DNA of 37,461 nt, taken from the NCBI GenBank assembly GCA_031554215.1, contig JAVBKF010000081.1, positions 1 through 37,461 on the forward strand, written 5' to 3'. A model generated the notes under the pieces. The model was not told the DNA's origin. It saw nothing but the letters and a program-made list of their open reading frames with translations, and ran no database searches. Of the stretch, positions 24,280-32,371 are shown piece after piece. The stretch is from JAVBKE01 sp031554215. Its GTDB lineage: Bacteria; Bacillota; Bacilli; JARBTR01. A program made the position numbers and the translations under genes. Numbering within the stretch: the stretch's first letter is position 1; each line of letters opens with the position of its first letter.

Positions 24280-24839
24280 AGTAGCGTGTAGGTCAAAACA
24301 GTCTGAAATAATCATGAAGCAACTGTTGATGGCTCTCCGTGCTAATCGAAAAATTCTTGTCAAAATCCTTTCATAAATCTTTTTCAGACTCACCTTAGCT
24401 AGCTTCAGTATATTATAACCTCACCTTCACTTAAACAAAATGATTAATTTGGAAGTTTCAACAAAGGCATCAATTGTTGCTAATTACGGACAACTCATGT
24501 TATAGACTGAAAACTCAATTAAATAAATCAGCTAATTATATTTCCCATATATAGGTAGACGAAAACAGCGCTCATGCGCGCACTAGACAAGTATAGTGCT
24601 TATACGAATTGCCACCAGCTATTGCCCCATATTGTCATAAAAGTGATCGGCTATACGCTGTAAAAGGCGCTATCCACTTTAAGTACAAGCGAGTTGTTCC
24701 TGCGAATGCCTCTATCAAATCAGACATCCTCAGCACAGTATTTGCTTTTAAGTAAACGGCATCTCTAGCGCCAGACAACACCTCAATATCATTCAGGAAT
24801 TCAATCGCCAATAATTTACGGTTTCTTTCTGCGCGGTTA

Positions 24840-24849
24840 TTGCTATAAT
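24840..24849 (+). promoter_or_regulatory. Promoter of the Moco operon (extended -10)
   Basis: TTGCTATAAT contains consensus TATAAT at 24844-24849 with a TG one base before it, 33 nt upstream of the moaE start. No good -35 is visible. The element found before the two oxidoreductase operons is absent here, so regulation may differ. Confidence 0.55.
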
Positions 24850-24882
24850 TAGGGTATCGAACTTAAAGCTCGGAGGCTAATC

Positions 24883-25341
24883 ATGAACTTTGACATCAGT
24901 ACATATCCACTAGACCCCATGATCATCATGAAAAAAGTTGAGCAACGAAATGCTGGTGCTGTTACGCTATTTATCGGTACCGTTCGCGAACTCACTGCAG
25001 ATAAGAAAACGGAATTTCTGATTTATGAAGCGTATGAATCAATGGCTATCAAACAGCTTGCACAGATTGGCACAGAAATTACAGCTCAATGGCCAGATGC
25101 CAAAGTGGCGATTACCCACCGTGTTGGCCGGCTAGAGATTAGTGATATTGCCGTTGTTATTGCCGTATCGACACCTCATCGTAATGATGCTTACGAGGCC
25201 AATCGCTATGCTATTGAACGGATTAAGGAAATCGTTCCTATTTGGAAAAAAGAACATTGGGATGACGGCGAAGAATGGATTGGCAACCAGTTGGGCACAA
25301 CACAATATGCTTCAGGAAAACCAGAGGAGGTGAGCGAATGA
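24883..25341 (+). CDS. moaE: Molybdopterin synthase catalytic subunit MoaE
   Basis: Large subunit (152 residues) of molybdopterin synthase, which with thiocarboxylated MoaD adds the two dithiolene sulfurs to cyclic pyranopterin phosphate. Family marks are GAVTLFIGTVRELT near residue 25, HRVGRLEISDIAVVIAVSTPHR near 84-105, and the active-site lysines in IVPIWKKEHWDDGEEWIG. The ATG follows CGGAGGC. It is the first gene of the plus-strand Moco series, and its stop overlaps the moaD start (ATGA). Confidence 0.96.
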   Translation: MNFDISTYPLDPMIIMKKVEQRNAGAVTLFIGTVRELTADKKTEFLIYEAYESMAIKQLAQIGTEITAQWPDAKVAITHRVGRLEISDIAVVIAVSTPHRNDAYEANRYAIERIKEIVPIWKKEHWDDGEEWIGNQLGTTQYASGKPEEVSE

Positions 25342-25571
25342 TTCAGATCCATTACTTTGCTCATTTAAGAGAGCAAACTGGCATTGCCAATGAGGAATTG
25401 GCACTTGCCGGTGAAACCGTTACACACTTGAAACAGGTGATTGCCAAGAAATATCCACTGATCACCCTTTCGTCGGTAATGGTGGCAGTTAATGAGGATT
25501 TCGTCCATGAGGAAACGCGTTTAGTTAGTGGTGACGTCGTCGCCTTGATCCCTCCTGTTAGTGGTGGCTAA
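25338..25571 (+). CDS. moaD: Molybdopterin synthase sulfur carrier MoaD
   Basis: A 77-residue ubiquitin-fold sulfur carrier ending in VSGG; the C-terminal Gly-Gly is adenylated by MoeB, then thiocarboxylated. I start at the ATG at 25338, which overlaps the moaE stop by 4 nt and has GGAGGTGAGCGA upstream; the frame is open further upstream inside moaE, but that would not be family sequence. Other features: MIQIHYFAHLREQTG at the start and VNEDFVHEETRLVSGDVVAL before the tail. Confidence 0.94.
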   Translation: MIQIHYFAHLREQTGIANEELALAGETVTHLKQVIAKKYPLITLSSVMVAVNEDFVHEETRLVSGDVVALIPPVSGG

Positions 25572-25630
25572 TTCGCTAATCACCACATGTTTTTAGATTA
25601 AATGGTTCAGTTATTATTGAGGAGAAATGA

Positions 25631-26650
25631 ATGAGTAAACGCTATTCAAGACAGGAATTGTTTTCCCCTATCGGTGCGTCCGGTCAAGCAAAGATCCGGA
25701 ACAAGCATGTGCTTGTTCTTGGTTGTGGTGCGCTGGGTTCATCACTAACGGAAATGCTTGTACGGGCTGGCATATGTCACCTAACAATCATTGATCGTGA
25801 TTATGTTGAAATAAGCAATTTACAAAGGCAGAACCTATTTACCGAAGCCGATGCACATGAACGGCAACCGAAAGTGGTGGCAGCCGAAAAGCGGTTGCGG
25901 GCAATCAATTCTGATGTCAACATCACTGCCATTCTAGCAGATGCCACTGTCCCGCTTCTCAGGGAGTTATTGACAGATGTCGATCTCATCATGGATGCGA
26001 CAGATAATTTTGAAACACGGATGATTCTCAATGATTTATCACAACAATTGAAGATTCCATGGATTTATGGTGCTTGTGTCGGTAGCGTTGGGATGAGTTT
26101 AACGATTCTCCCCGGCAAAACCCCTTGCCTTAATTGTTTGCTCCAAGCGATTCCGGTTCAAGGATTGACTTGTGATACTGGTGGGATTATTTCGCCTGCT
26201 GTACAAATGACGGTCGCTCATCAAATCAGTGAAGCAATGAAGATTCTTGTTGAGGACTTTGAGGCACTACGCGGAGACTACCTTTATTTTGATCTTTGGC
26301 GTAATGAGATTAGATGCATTCGGGTTGATAAAGTGAAAAACGAACACTGTTTATCATGCGGAAAAGAAGCTAGCTACCCTTTTCTAGCAACGGAAAATCA
26401 GATGAGTACGACAGTTCTATGCGGAAGAGATACTGTCCAAATCCGTCCTGCTAAAGAAGTGACGATTGATTTTGTTCAACTAGGAGAGCTGCTAACAAAA
26501 GCAGGATTTGCAGTTAGTACAAACCCTTTTCTACTCTCCGTTCAATTGGAGCGTGAACGAATGGTTATTTTCAAGGACGGACGTGCAATGATTCACGGGA
26601 CGAAAGATATCGCGCACGCAAAAACTATTTATCATCAATTCCTTAGCTGA
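25631..26650 (+). CDS. moeB: Molybdopterin-synthase adenylyltransferase MoeB (ThiF/HesA family)
   Basis: E1-like enzyme of 339 residues that adenylates the MoaD C-terminus. The nucleotide-binding motif VLVLGCGALGSSLTEMLVRAG is near residues 28-48, ATP-contact region DRDYVEISNLQRQ follows, and MDATDNFETR is typical. Zn-binding CxxC pairs are PCLNC and CLSC; a Cys in GLTCDTGGIISP is at the conserved loop. The length equals that of B. subtilis MoeB; there is no rhodanese domain. The ATG at 25631 follows GAGGAGAAATGA, 59 nt after moaD. ThiF and MoeB are hard to separate by sequence; the neighbours decide. Confidence 0.92.
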   Translation: MSKRYSRQELFSPIGASGQAKIRNKHVLVLGCGALGSSLTEMLVRAGICHLTIIDRDYVEISNLQRQNLFTEADAHERQPKVVAAEKRLRAINSDVNITAILADATVPLLRELLTDVDLIMDATDNFETRMILNDLSQQLKIPWIYGACVGSVGMSLTILPGKTPCLNCLLQAIPVQGLTCDTGGIISPAVQMTVAHQISEAMKILVEDFEALRGDYLYFDLWRNEIRCIRVDKVKNEHCLSCGKEASYPFLATENQMSTTVLCGRDTVQIRPAKEVTIDFVQLGELLTKAGFAVSTNPFLLSVQLERERMVIFKDGRAMIHGTKDIAHAKTIYHQFLS

Positions 26651-26915
26651 TATAGGCAGTTTCTATCTCGGATTCAGTTGATGACCAGAGGACACTATTC
26701 AATCCAAGTAAGTACGCTGCTGATACGGGAGGTCAGATACATTCTCTCAAGTTGGCTCAACAAAGATGATTTTACAGTTCAAAAAATAAACTTACATATA
26801 CTACTTTCGCTAGAGTTGAACGCGAATTCTTAAAGATCATCAGATAGTTAACTGCCTATTTCCGTATGACAACGACAAGTAGGCAAAGCTCACAAATAAC
26901 GGAGGCGGTTTCTAC
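26651..26915. other. Gap within the Moco gene series, flanked by a 10-bp inverted repeat
   Basis: These 265 bp between moeB and moeA hold no gene. ATAGGCAGTT at 26652-26661 recurs inverted (AACTGCCTAT) at 26850-26859. It may mark a second transcription unit starting before moeA, but I cannot place a promoter with confidence. The arms are too short to call a mobile element. Confidence 0.35.
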
Positions 26916-28199
26916 ATGCTAGAAGCGAGAAAAATTATTTCGATAGGTGAAGCAGTTAGCGCTACAATGGCTTATCAAAGAAATGGAACGATTGAATATG
27001 TGCCATTGATGGCATGTGAAGGTAGGTTTTTAGCAGAGGATATCGTCGCAACAAGTGACTTACCACATTTCACGCGGTCCGCTTTTGACGGATTTGCCGT
27101 AAGGTCACAGGATACGATTACCGCCACTCAGCAGAGTCCCTTGACACTCGAAGTTGTTGACCATATCGGCGCTGGTGCGGTCACAAAGATGACCGTGGCT
27201 GAAAATCAGGCTGTGCGAATTATGACGGGTGCACAAATGCCAGCGGAATGTGATGCAGTGATTGCCTTGGAACTCGCAACAACCTTTCAAGAAAACGGAA
27301 AAACCTTTGTGACAACCAAGCGCACCGCAAAGATTGGCGATCACATTTCTTACCAAGGTGAGGAAACAAAACGCGGCACCACACTTGTTGCTAAAGGAAC
27401 AAGAATTCATGCTGGAATTAGTGCATCACTCGCTACTTTCGGTTACGAAACTGTCCCTGTCGCAAAGAAACCTGTCGTTGGGATTCTTGCAACAGGATCA
27501 GAATTACTCGAAGTTTCTGATCCCCTTGCTCCCGGGAAAATCCGTAATAGCAACACCTCTATGATTGTCGCACAAATACATAAAATCGGCGGTGAAGCCA
27601 TCTATTTTGGCAAATTAGCTGATGATTTTGACACAAGCTATCAAAAAATAAGCGATGCTTTTGCTAAAGTTGATTTTCTGATTACGACTGGCGGTGTCTC
27701 TGTTGGGGACTATGACTTAATGCCAGATGTCTATCAGAAAATGAATGCGGATATTCTTTTTAACAAGGTAGCGATGAGACCAGGTAGTGTGACGACTGTT
27801 GCTGAAAAGGACGGGAAGCTGATTTTCGGACTGTCGGGAAATCCTTCAGCCTGTTATGTCGGTCTAGAATTGTTCGTGAGACCAAGTCTCCGGGCGATGC
27901 TCTGTTCGGCAACACCTCATTTGCGAAAAATTACGGCACATTTGGGTGCAGATTTCGCTAAACCAAATCCATTCAGCCGCTTTATCCGAAGTGAACTGTG
28001 CTATCAAAATGGCAAAGTCATCGCTATGCCTAGCGGGATGGACAAATCGAATATTATTCTCAGCCTCATCAAAGCCAATTGTCTAGCTGTGCTCCCCGGT
28101 AGTACAAGGGGATTCAAAACTTTCGATCAGGTTGAGGTGCTACTCATTGACGATCATGAAGGAAGCGAATGGCCATGGCAGCTCCAATCATTCAAATAG
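26916..28199 (+). CDS. moeA: Molybdopterin molybdenumtransferase MoeA
   Basis: Inserts molybdate into adenylated molybdopterin (427 residues). Family signatures are HFTRSAFDGFAVRSQDT near residue 52, IGAGAV and RIMTGAQMPAECDAV in the second domain, FLITTGGVSVGDYDLMPDV near 255, and FGLSGNPSACYVGLELFVRP near 305. The ATG follows GGAGGCGGTTTCTAC. It overlaps mobB by 31 nt, so the two are likely coupled. This is the last insertion step before MobA attaches the nucleotide. Confidence 0.96.
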   Translation: MLEARKIISIGEAVSATMAYQRNGTIEYVPLMACEGRFLAEDIVATSDLPHFTRSAFDGFAVRSQDTITATQQSPLTLEVVDHIGAGAVTKMTVAENQAVRIMTGAQMPAECDAVIALELATTFQENGKTFVTTKRTAKIGDHISYQGEETKRGTTLVAKGTRIHAGISASLATFGYETVPVAKKPVVGILATGSELLEVSDPLAPGKIRNSNTSMIVAQIHKIGGEAIYFGKLADDFDTSYQKISDAFAKVDFLITTGGVSVGDYDLMPDVYQKMNADILFNKVAMRPGSVTTVAEKDGKLIFGLSGNPSACYVGLELFVRPSLRAMLCSATPHLRKITAHLGADFAKPNPFSRFIRSELCYQNGKVIAMPSGMDKSNIILSLIKANCLAVLPGSTRGFKTFDQVEVLLIDDHEGSEWPWQLQSFK

Positions 28200-28705
28200 T
28201 CGGGTATCAAAATAGTGGTAAGACGACGTTGATATCTCAGCTTGTAACTGACTTGTCAAAACGCGGTCTTGCCGTTGCTGTACTTAAGCATCATGGTCAC
28301 GGTGGTCACCCAGCACTCACGGGCGATGACAAAGATTCTACAAAACATTTTCAATCAGGTGCGATAGTTTCTGCCGTTGAGGGTGATGGTGTTTTGCATG
28401 TAATGGCACGACATGACAGGGCGCTTGCAGATAATCTCTCCTTATTGCAGTCATTTCAACCTGATTTGATCATTATTGAAGGATATAAACAAGAAGCCTA
28501 TCCGAAAATCGTCATGGTGCGGAATGAGCAAGATGCACGGCTCATTCATCAGTTAGAAGCTGTGATGGCAGTTGTCTACTGGCCAGAGTCCAAAGCGAAC
28601 GCTCAAGCGAATGAGGCAACCATTACAGCATTTCAGCTAGCAGACAATCACATTGCACAATGGTTGCAGGAAACGCTTCATTTATCTAATCATGTCGATA
28701 AATGA
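28169..28705 (+). CDS. mobB: Molybdopterin-guanine dinucleotide biosynthesis adaptor MobB
   Basis: GTP-binding accessory protein of 178 residues that assists MobA. The P-loop is VGYQNSGKTTLI (residues about 11-22), followed by the MobB-type KHHGHGGHP and later the DLIIIEGYK motif. The ATG at 28169 overlaps the end of moeA by 31 nt and has AAGGAAGC upstream. mobA follows after 30 nt. Presence of MobA and MobB implies the guanine dinucleotide form of the cofactor, which the DMSO-reductase-family enzymes in this window require. Confidence 0.94.
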   Translation: MAMAAPIIQIVGYQNSGKTTLISQLVTDLSKRGLAVAVLKHHGHGGHPALTGDDKDSTKHFQSGAIVSAVEGDGVLHVMARHDRALADNLSLLQSFQPDLIIIEGYKQEAYPKIVMVRNEQDARLIHQLEAVMAVVYWPESKANAQANEATITAFQLADNHIAQWLQETLHLSNHVDK

Positions 28706-28735
28706 ATTTTTACAAAAAGAAAGCAGGCGAGACAA

Positions 28736-29326
28736 GTGGATGTTACTGTGGTCATTCTAGCCGGTGGGAATTCGAGCCGTATGGGAGAAAATAAAGCACT
28801 GCTGATAATTGATGATAGACCAGTGATTGAACATGTGATTGACTTTGCCCAAACAATCAGCCAGCGTGTGCTACTGGTCACCAATTCGCCCGAGTTGTAT
28901 CAATCCTACCAGTTACCATATGTCACTGATCTTCGCCCCGGAATGGGACCACTTGCTGGAATCGAAGCGGGGCTAACAGCTTCGGCAACAGAAATCAATT
29001 TAGTTTTGGCTTGTGATATGCCATTTGTCCTTACGGTAGTTGGCAAAGAGATGATTCAGCAACTCGGAACTCATGATGTCGCAGTACCACTCATTGACGG
29101 GCAACGCCATCCACTGTTTGCGGTCTACCGAAGGTCAACACTTCCGGTACTGAGTGAGATGCTTGATCGTGGTCAGCGCAGAATCCTCGACTTTCTGAGT
29201 CAGGTTGATGTGCACTGGCTAACTAATTTACGGCACGAACAAGCTGGGCTACCTGTTTTCTATAACATGAATACACCCGAAGAATATCAGCTAGCTAAAC
29301 AAAAGCATGAGGAGAAAAATCAATGA
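28736..29326 (+). CDS. mobA: Molybdenum cofactor guanylyltransferase MobA
   Basis: Transfers GMP to molybdopterin to make MGD (196 residues). The nucleotidyltransferase motif LAGGNSSRMGENKALL is at residues 8-23, and LACDMPFV and the late RILDFLSQ segment fit MobA. The start is a GTG at 28736, giving MDVTVVILAGG; the ribosome binding site (AGGCGAG) is weak. Its stop overlaps the next gene by 4 nt (ATGA). Confidence 0.93.
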   Translation: MDVTVVILAGGNSSRMGENKALLIIDDRPVIEHVIDFAQTISQRVLLVTNSPELYQSYQLPYVTDLRPGMGPLAGIEAGLTASATEINLVLACDMPFVLTVVGKEMIQQLGTHDVAVPLIDGQRHPLFAVYRRSTLPVLSEMLDRGQRRILDFLSQVDVHWLTNLRHEQAGLPVFYNMNTPEEYQLAKQKHEEKNQ

Positions 29327-29835
29327 GTGAAATGGTACATAAAAAAAACGCACCAATCTCGGTTCGTTGTATGATTGTTACCGTCAGTGATACTAGAACG
29401 GAATCGTCAGATAAAAGCGGACGTCTGATGATTGATTCTCTTGAAGCAAATGGTCATGAGATTAGTGACTACCGGATTGTCAAAGATGATGCTAACGAGA
29501 TTCGTGCTGCTGTTTCCTTTGGTGCAAACACGGATGATATTGATTGTGTGCTTTTGAACGGCGGAACCGGTATTGCGAAGCGAGATGTCACCATCGAAAC
29601 GATTGAAGCATTATTTGAAAAGAAACTAACTGGCTACGGGGAACTGTTCCGTATGCTCAGCTACACCAAAGATATTGGCTCTGCAGCCATCCTTTCCCGT
29701 GCCGAAGCCGGGATTATTCGTAACACAATCGTGATGGCTACACCGGGATCGACTGGCGCTGTTAAACTGGCAATAGATGAACTGATTCTGCCAGAACTCG
29801 GCCATATCGTCGGTGAATTGCGAAAAGATTTATGA
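29323..29835 (+). CDS. moaB: Molybdopterin adenylyltransferase MoaB (Mog family)
   Basis: A 170-residue MogA/MoaB-type protein, likely adenylating molybdopterin before MoeA adds molybdate. Motifs: VTVSDTRTESSDKSGRL near residue 19, VLLNGGTGIAKRDVTIETI near 75, and the late MATPGSTGAVKLAIDELILP. It overlaps mobA by 4 nt; the ATG follows GAGGAGAAAAATCA. In Bacillus, MoaB is the only protein of this type, which suggests it does the Mog reaction here. Confidence 0.94.
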   Translation: MSEMVHKKNAPISVRCMIVTVSDTRTESSDKSGRLMIDSLEANGHEISDYRIVKDDANEIRAAVSFGANTDDIDCVLLNGGTGIAKRDVTIETIEALFEKKLTGYGELFRMLSYTKDIGSAAILSRAEAGIIRNTIVMATPGSTGAVKLAIDELILPELGHIVGELRKDL

Positions 29836-29905
29836 GCAAGATACCGTTCCACTAGATGCATCTTTCGATTGACCCACTAAAAACCCTAGGAGAGTGATAA
29901 ATCCA

Positions 29906-30391
29906 ATGTCAAAACTAACCCACTTTAATCAATCTGGTCGCGCAAAAATGGTTGATGTATCGACCAAGCCAGAAACGGTACGCACCGCGATAGCACAATC
30001 AAGTATTTATTTGAATAACGAAATTTACACCCATATGATCGATCATAGCATCAAAAAAGGTGATGTATTGGCTGTGGCTCAAATTGCTGGCATTATGGCG
30101 GCGAAAAAAACAGCCGATATGATACCAATGTGCCATCCGCTTGCACTTCAAGGTGTTGATATTCAGTTCAATTGGAAAAATGACAACGAGCGTCATCAGC
30201 TCATGATTCAAGCAACAGTGAAGACAAAAGGCACTACCGGCGTTGAGATGGAAGCGCTCACTGCAGCTTCTGTGGCAGCATTGACCGTTTATGACATGTG
30301 TAAGGCGCTCGATAAAGGAATGATTATCGGTGAAACGTTTTTAATTGAAAAACAGGGTGGTTCGTCAAGTCCAGACTACCAGCGTGTTTGA
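29906..30391 (+). CDS. moaC: Cyclic pyranopterin monophosphate synthase MoaC
   Basis: Converts 3',8-cyclo-GTP from MoaA to cyclic pyranopterin monophosphate (161 residues). Conserved features: MVDVSTKPETVRTAIA near residue 15, the active-site segment KKTADMIPMCHPLALQGVDI near 72, and TGVEMEALTAASVAALTVYD with MCKALDKGM near 116-140. I use the ATG at 29906; GGAG is 13 nt away, which is long. A GTG at 29894 in frame is possible, but its GGAG would be only 1 nt away. It is the last gene of the Moco series, followed by a terminator. Confidence 0.95.
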   Translation: MSKLTHFNQSGRAKMVDVSTKPETVRTAIAQSSIYLNNEIYTHMIDHSIKKGDVLAVAQIAGIMAAKKTADMIPMCHPLALQGVDIQFNWKNDNERHQLMIQATVKTKGTTGVEMEALTAASVAALTVYDMCKALDKGMIIGETFLIEKQGGSSSPDYQRV

Positions 30392-30548
30392 CGGTGTAGC
30401 GGTACGGTCTCTATTTTCAACTTTTCTTATTCTGATAGTTTGTCCCCCTGGGATTGAATTTCTTTTGTAGGCGCACTTTTCTCTACTCAGGACTAGAATG
30501 GCATAATAAGCCATCCCCTTCACGCGGCACTCTCCATACAATCAAATG

Positions 30549-30599
30549 AAAAAGCCTGACACGGCAGCAAATAAGCGCGTATCAGGCAGTTGATTTTTG
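30549..30599. terminator. Terminator between moaC and proline dehydrogenase
   Basis: GCCTGACACG (30554-30563) pairs with CGTATCAGGC (30578-30587) with one wobble, a 10-bp stem. On the minus strand it runs into TTTTTC (A run at 30549-30553); on the plus strand TTTTTG follows after 6 nt. It can serve the convergent proline dehydrogenase and moaC units. Confidence 0.85.
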
Positions 30600-30613
30600 T
30601 TTGATTAAATCCC

Positions 30614-31528
30614 TTATTTAAAAACACCCTTAGCAATCAGCATCACGTTCGATGGCTTTTCTGCTAGTCTACGCATGAAATAGCCATACCAATCACGCCC
30701 ATACGGCATATAGACCCGAACAGTATAGCCCTCCGCCACAAGCTGTTTCTGCTTTTCCGTACAGATCCCGTAAAGCAGTTGAAATTCAAATTGCGAGCGA
30801 GGAATATTGTGCTCCTTGGTATACTGCTTTGCAAATTCAATAATCGCATCATCATGTGAAGCAATCATCGTATAGTGACCATTTTGTAGATGCTTGACAA
30901 TGCATTTCTTCAAGTTGTGATCAATGTCCTTCTTCTCTGGGTAAGCAACTTCTGATGATTCCTTATAGGCGCCTTTTACCAATCTGATTTTCGGGCTATA
31001 GGCATTTAGATCCTCCAAGTCCTTTTCAGTTCGATAAAGGTACGCCTGCACGACAGTCCCTAAATTGTCGAACTCATTCGCTAATTGGTAATAGATATCA
31101 AATGTCTTTTGGCAATGCGCGTAGTCCTCCATATCAATGGTGACATAGACATCATTCTCTTTGGCGCTGGTTAGAATTCGCCGCATATTATTCATAACAA
31201 CATCATCAGAGATATCGAGTCCCATCGACGTCATTTTGAGTGACAATTGTGATTTTAACCCATGTCGCTGAATCATTTCAATTGCTTCAATCGACCCATC
31301 AGCCATTGCCTTTGCTTCCGCTTCCGTGGTAATAAATTCGCCAACATAATCAACTGTGACAAGCAGTCCATCATCATTTAATTTCTTCATCGCATGAACG
31401 GCTTGATCCATTGTCTCTCCGGCAATAAACCGTTTCGCACCAAACTTCAGTCCCACCTTTTTCGCAGATGAATTGAGCACTCGATTTTTCGATAGAAATA
31501 AGAAAAAACTACGTAGCACTTTTTCCAT
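30614..31528 (-). CDS. Proline dehydrogenase (PutB/FadM type)
   Basis: FAD-dependent enzyme of 304 residues oxidising L-proline to pyrroline-5-carboxylate, with electrons passing to quinone at the membrane. It is the single-domain Gram-positive form. Typical motifs: VVQAYLYRTEKDLEDL near residue 160, IRLVKGAYKES near 180, FEFQLLYGI near 244, and RVYMPYGRDWYGYFMRRLAE near 270. The ATG at 31528 follows AAAGGATGGGGA. The partner P5C dehydrogenase is not in the window. B. subtilis has two close homologues, putB and fadM; I cannot tell which is the closer match, so no symbol is given. Confidence 0.93.
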   Translation of the reverse strand: MEKVLRSFFLFLSKNRVLNSSAKKVGLKFGAKRFIAGETMDQAVHAMKKLNDDGLLVTVDYVGEFITTEAEAKAMADGSIEAIEMIQRHGLKSQLSLKMTSMGLDISDDVVMNNMRRILTSAKENDVYVTIDMEDYAHCQKTFDIYYQLANEFDNLGTVVQAYLYRTEKDLEDLNAYSPKIRLVKGAYKESSEVAYPEKKDIDHNLKKCIVKHLQNGHYTMIASHDDAIIEFAKQYTKEHNIPRSQFEFQLLYGICTEKQKQLVAEGYTVRVYMPYGRDWYGYFMRRLAEKPSNVMLIAKGVFK

Positions 31529-31670
31529 GAAATCCCCATCCTTTCGGGCAATACGACATTATACTCCCATTCTAGCAGAAATGTCCTATTTTCACGAGTA
31601 ACACGATTCGGCAAATTGCGCTGGTCGCTTAGTGATCCAGCTGGCATTCATCAAAGTGCACACAGAGACG

Positions 31671-31715
31671 AAAAAATGACGATACTTCGCAAGAACTGCT
31701 ACGAAAACCGTCATT
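31671..31715 (-). terminator. Probable terminator after yitW
   Basis: Minus strand: AATGACG, a 27-nt loop containing a small TTCG/CGAA pairing, CGTCATT, then TTTT. It lies 83 nt after the yitW stop and before proline dehydrogenase on the same strand. Confidence 0.55.
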
Positions 31716-31797
31716 CACTCGATATGCTATGTTGTTCATGAACCCGGTGGAACCAGCTGGTGCAAAGTGGCAGCCCGCAATTCATTGATTTTCTATG

Positions 31798-32109
31798 TTA
31801 TTCGTGAATCCCGAGCGCTATCTTACCGTAACGCGTCATACGTTCTTTACCCCACACGGGTGTCCAGACGAGTTCTACCTTGACCGCCTTCACTTCGTCA
31901 AAATCATCTAATGCATACCTGACCTGTTCCATTAGCTGTGGTCCAACTGGGCAACCCATTGAAGTCAGGGTCATTTTCACATAGACGACTCCTTCATCGT
32001 CCATATCAATTTCGTAGACAAGACCAAGATTGACAATATCAATCCCGAGTTCCGGGTCGATAACCTCTTCAAGTGCTTCAAAAAATTTATCTTTTAGTTC
32101 CTGTTCCAT
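31798..32109 (-). CDS. yitW: MIP18/DUF59-family Fe-S assembly protein (YitW)
   Basis: An acidic protein of 103 residues of the PaaD/MIP18 (DUF59) family. The marks are VIDPELGIDIVNLGLVYEID (residues about 16-35) and a conserved Cys in LTSMGCPVGP near residue 53. Relatives such as SufT help mature Fe-S proteins. The ATG at 32109 follows GTGAGGATAAG. yitV lies upstream on the same strand, as in B. subtilis, though 262 nt apart. A role in loading the many Fe-S subunits of this window is possible but only inferred. Confidence 0.85.
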   Translation of the reverse strand: MEQELKDKFFEALEEVIDPELGIDIVNLGLVYEIDMDDEGVVYVKMTLTSMGCPVGPQLMEQVRYALDDFDEVKAVKVELVWTPVWGKERMTRYGKIALGIHE

Positions 32110-32371
32110 CTTATCCTCACAATCTGCCTCACTTACGCTTCAAGCGGGCCATTATTTTAAAAGCTTGTTGCTTACGCCATTATCATAGCAAAAAATTGCC
32201 CAATCGTCACTTCCTGAGACCAAATATTTTCTTATTGCGACAAAGTACAGCTCTTTGCGAGCGGCGAACAAAATGATTCTGCATCAGTGATCCACCAAAG
32301 CTTAACATCAGCTTAGCTTATCACCTCTCGCAGCATCGAGCCCACTCGCCCAGCCCTGCTTCCCCTTTGTC

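Larger units (their letters stand above)
23993..24393. mobile_element. MITE-like element with terminal inverted repeats
   Basis: The ends are a perfect 20-bp inverted repeat: GTCTGAAAAAGATTTATGAA at 23998-24017 and its reverse complement at 24370-24389, extended imperfectly outward (TGTGTCTG against TGAGTCTG). Inside are two tandem copies of an 83/84-bp unit, a perfect 11-bp hairpin, and a partial internal copy of the terminal repeat at 24301-24319. There is no transposase gene. Size, ends and hairpins fit a miniature inverted-repeat transposable element. I could not define a target-site duplication. Confidence 0.65.
23855..24882. other. Intergenic region with a mobile-element-like repeat
   Basis: Divergent region of about 1 kb between the Fe-S/regulator pair and the Moco operon. 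About 400 bp of it is the inverted-repeat element at 23993-24393. The rest (24394-24840) shows no gene or known riboswitch; I looked for a Moco riboswitch-like structure before moaE and saw none. The frame at 24013-24291 is an artefact of the tandem repeat. Confidence 0.6.

Noticed and set aside
24013..24291. Open frame encoding a Cys/Arg-rich 92-residue protein with an internal repeat
   Set aside because: It lies entirely inside the MITE-like element, its repeats come from the tandem DNA units, and it has no ribosome binding site.
24394..24882. Moco riboswitch before moaE
   Set aside because: No G/C-rich multi-stem structure resembling that RNA class was visible by eye; a covariance search would settle it.
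26652..26859. Second MITE between moeB and moeA
   Set aside because: The inverted arms are only 10 bp with no further end similarity or internal structure.
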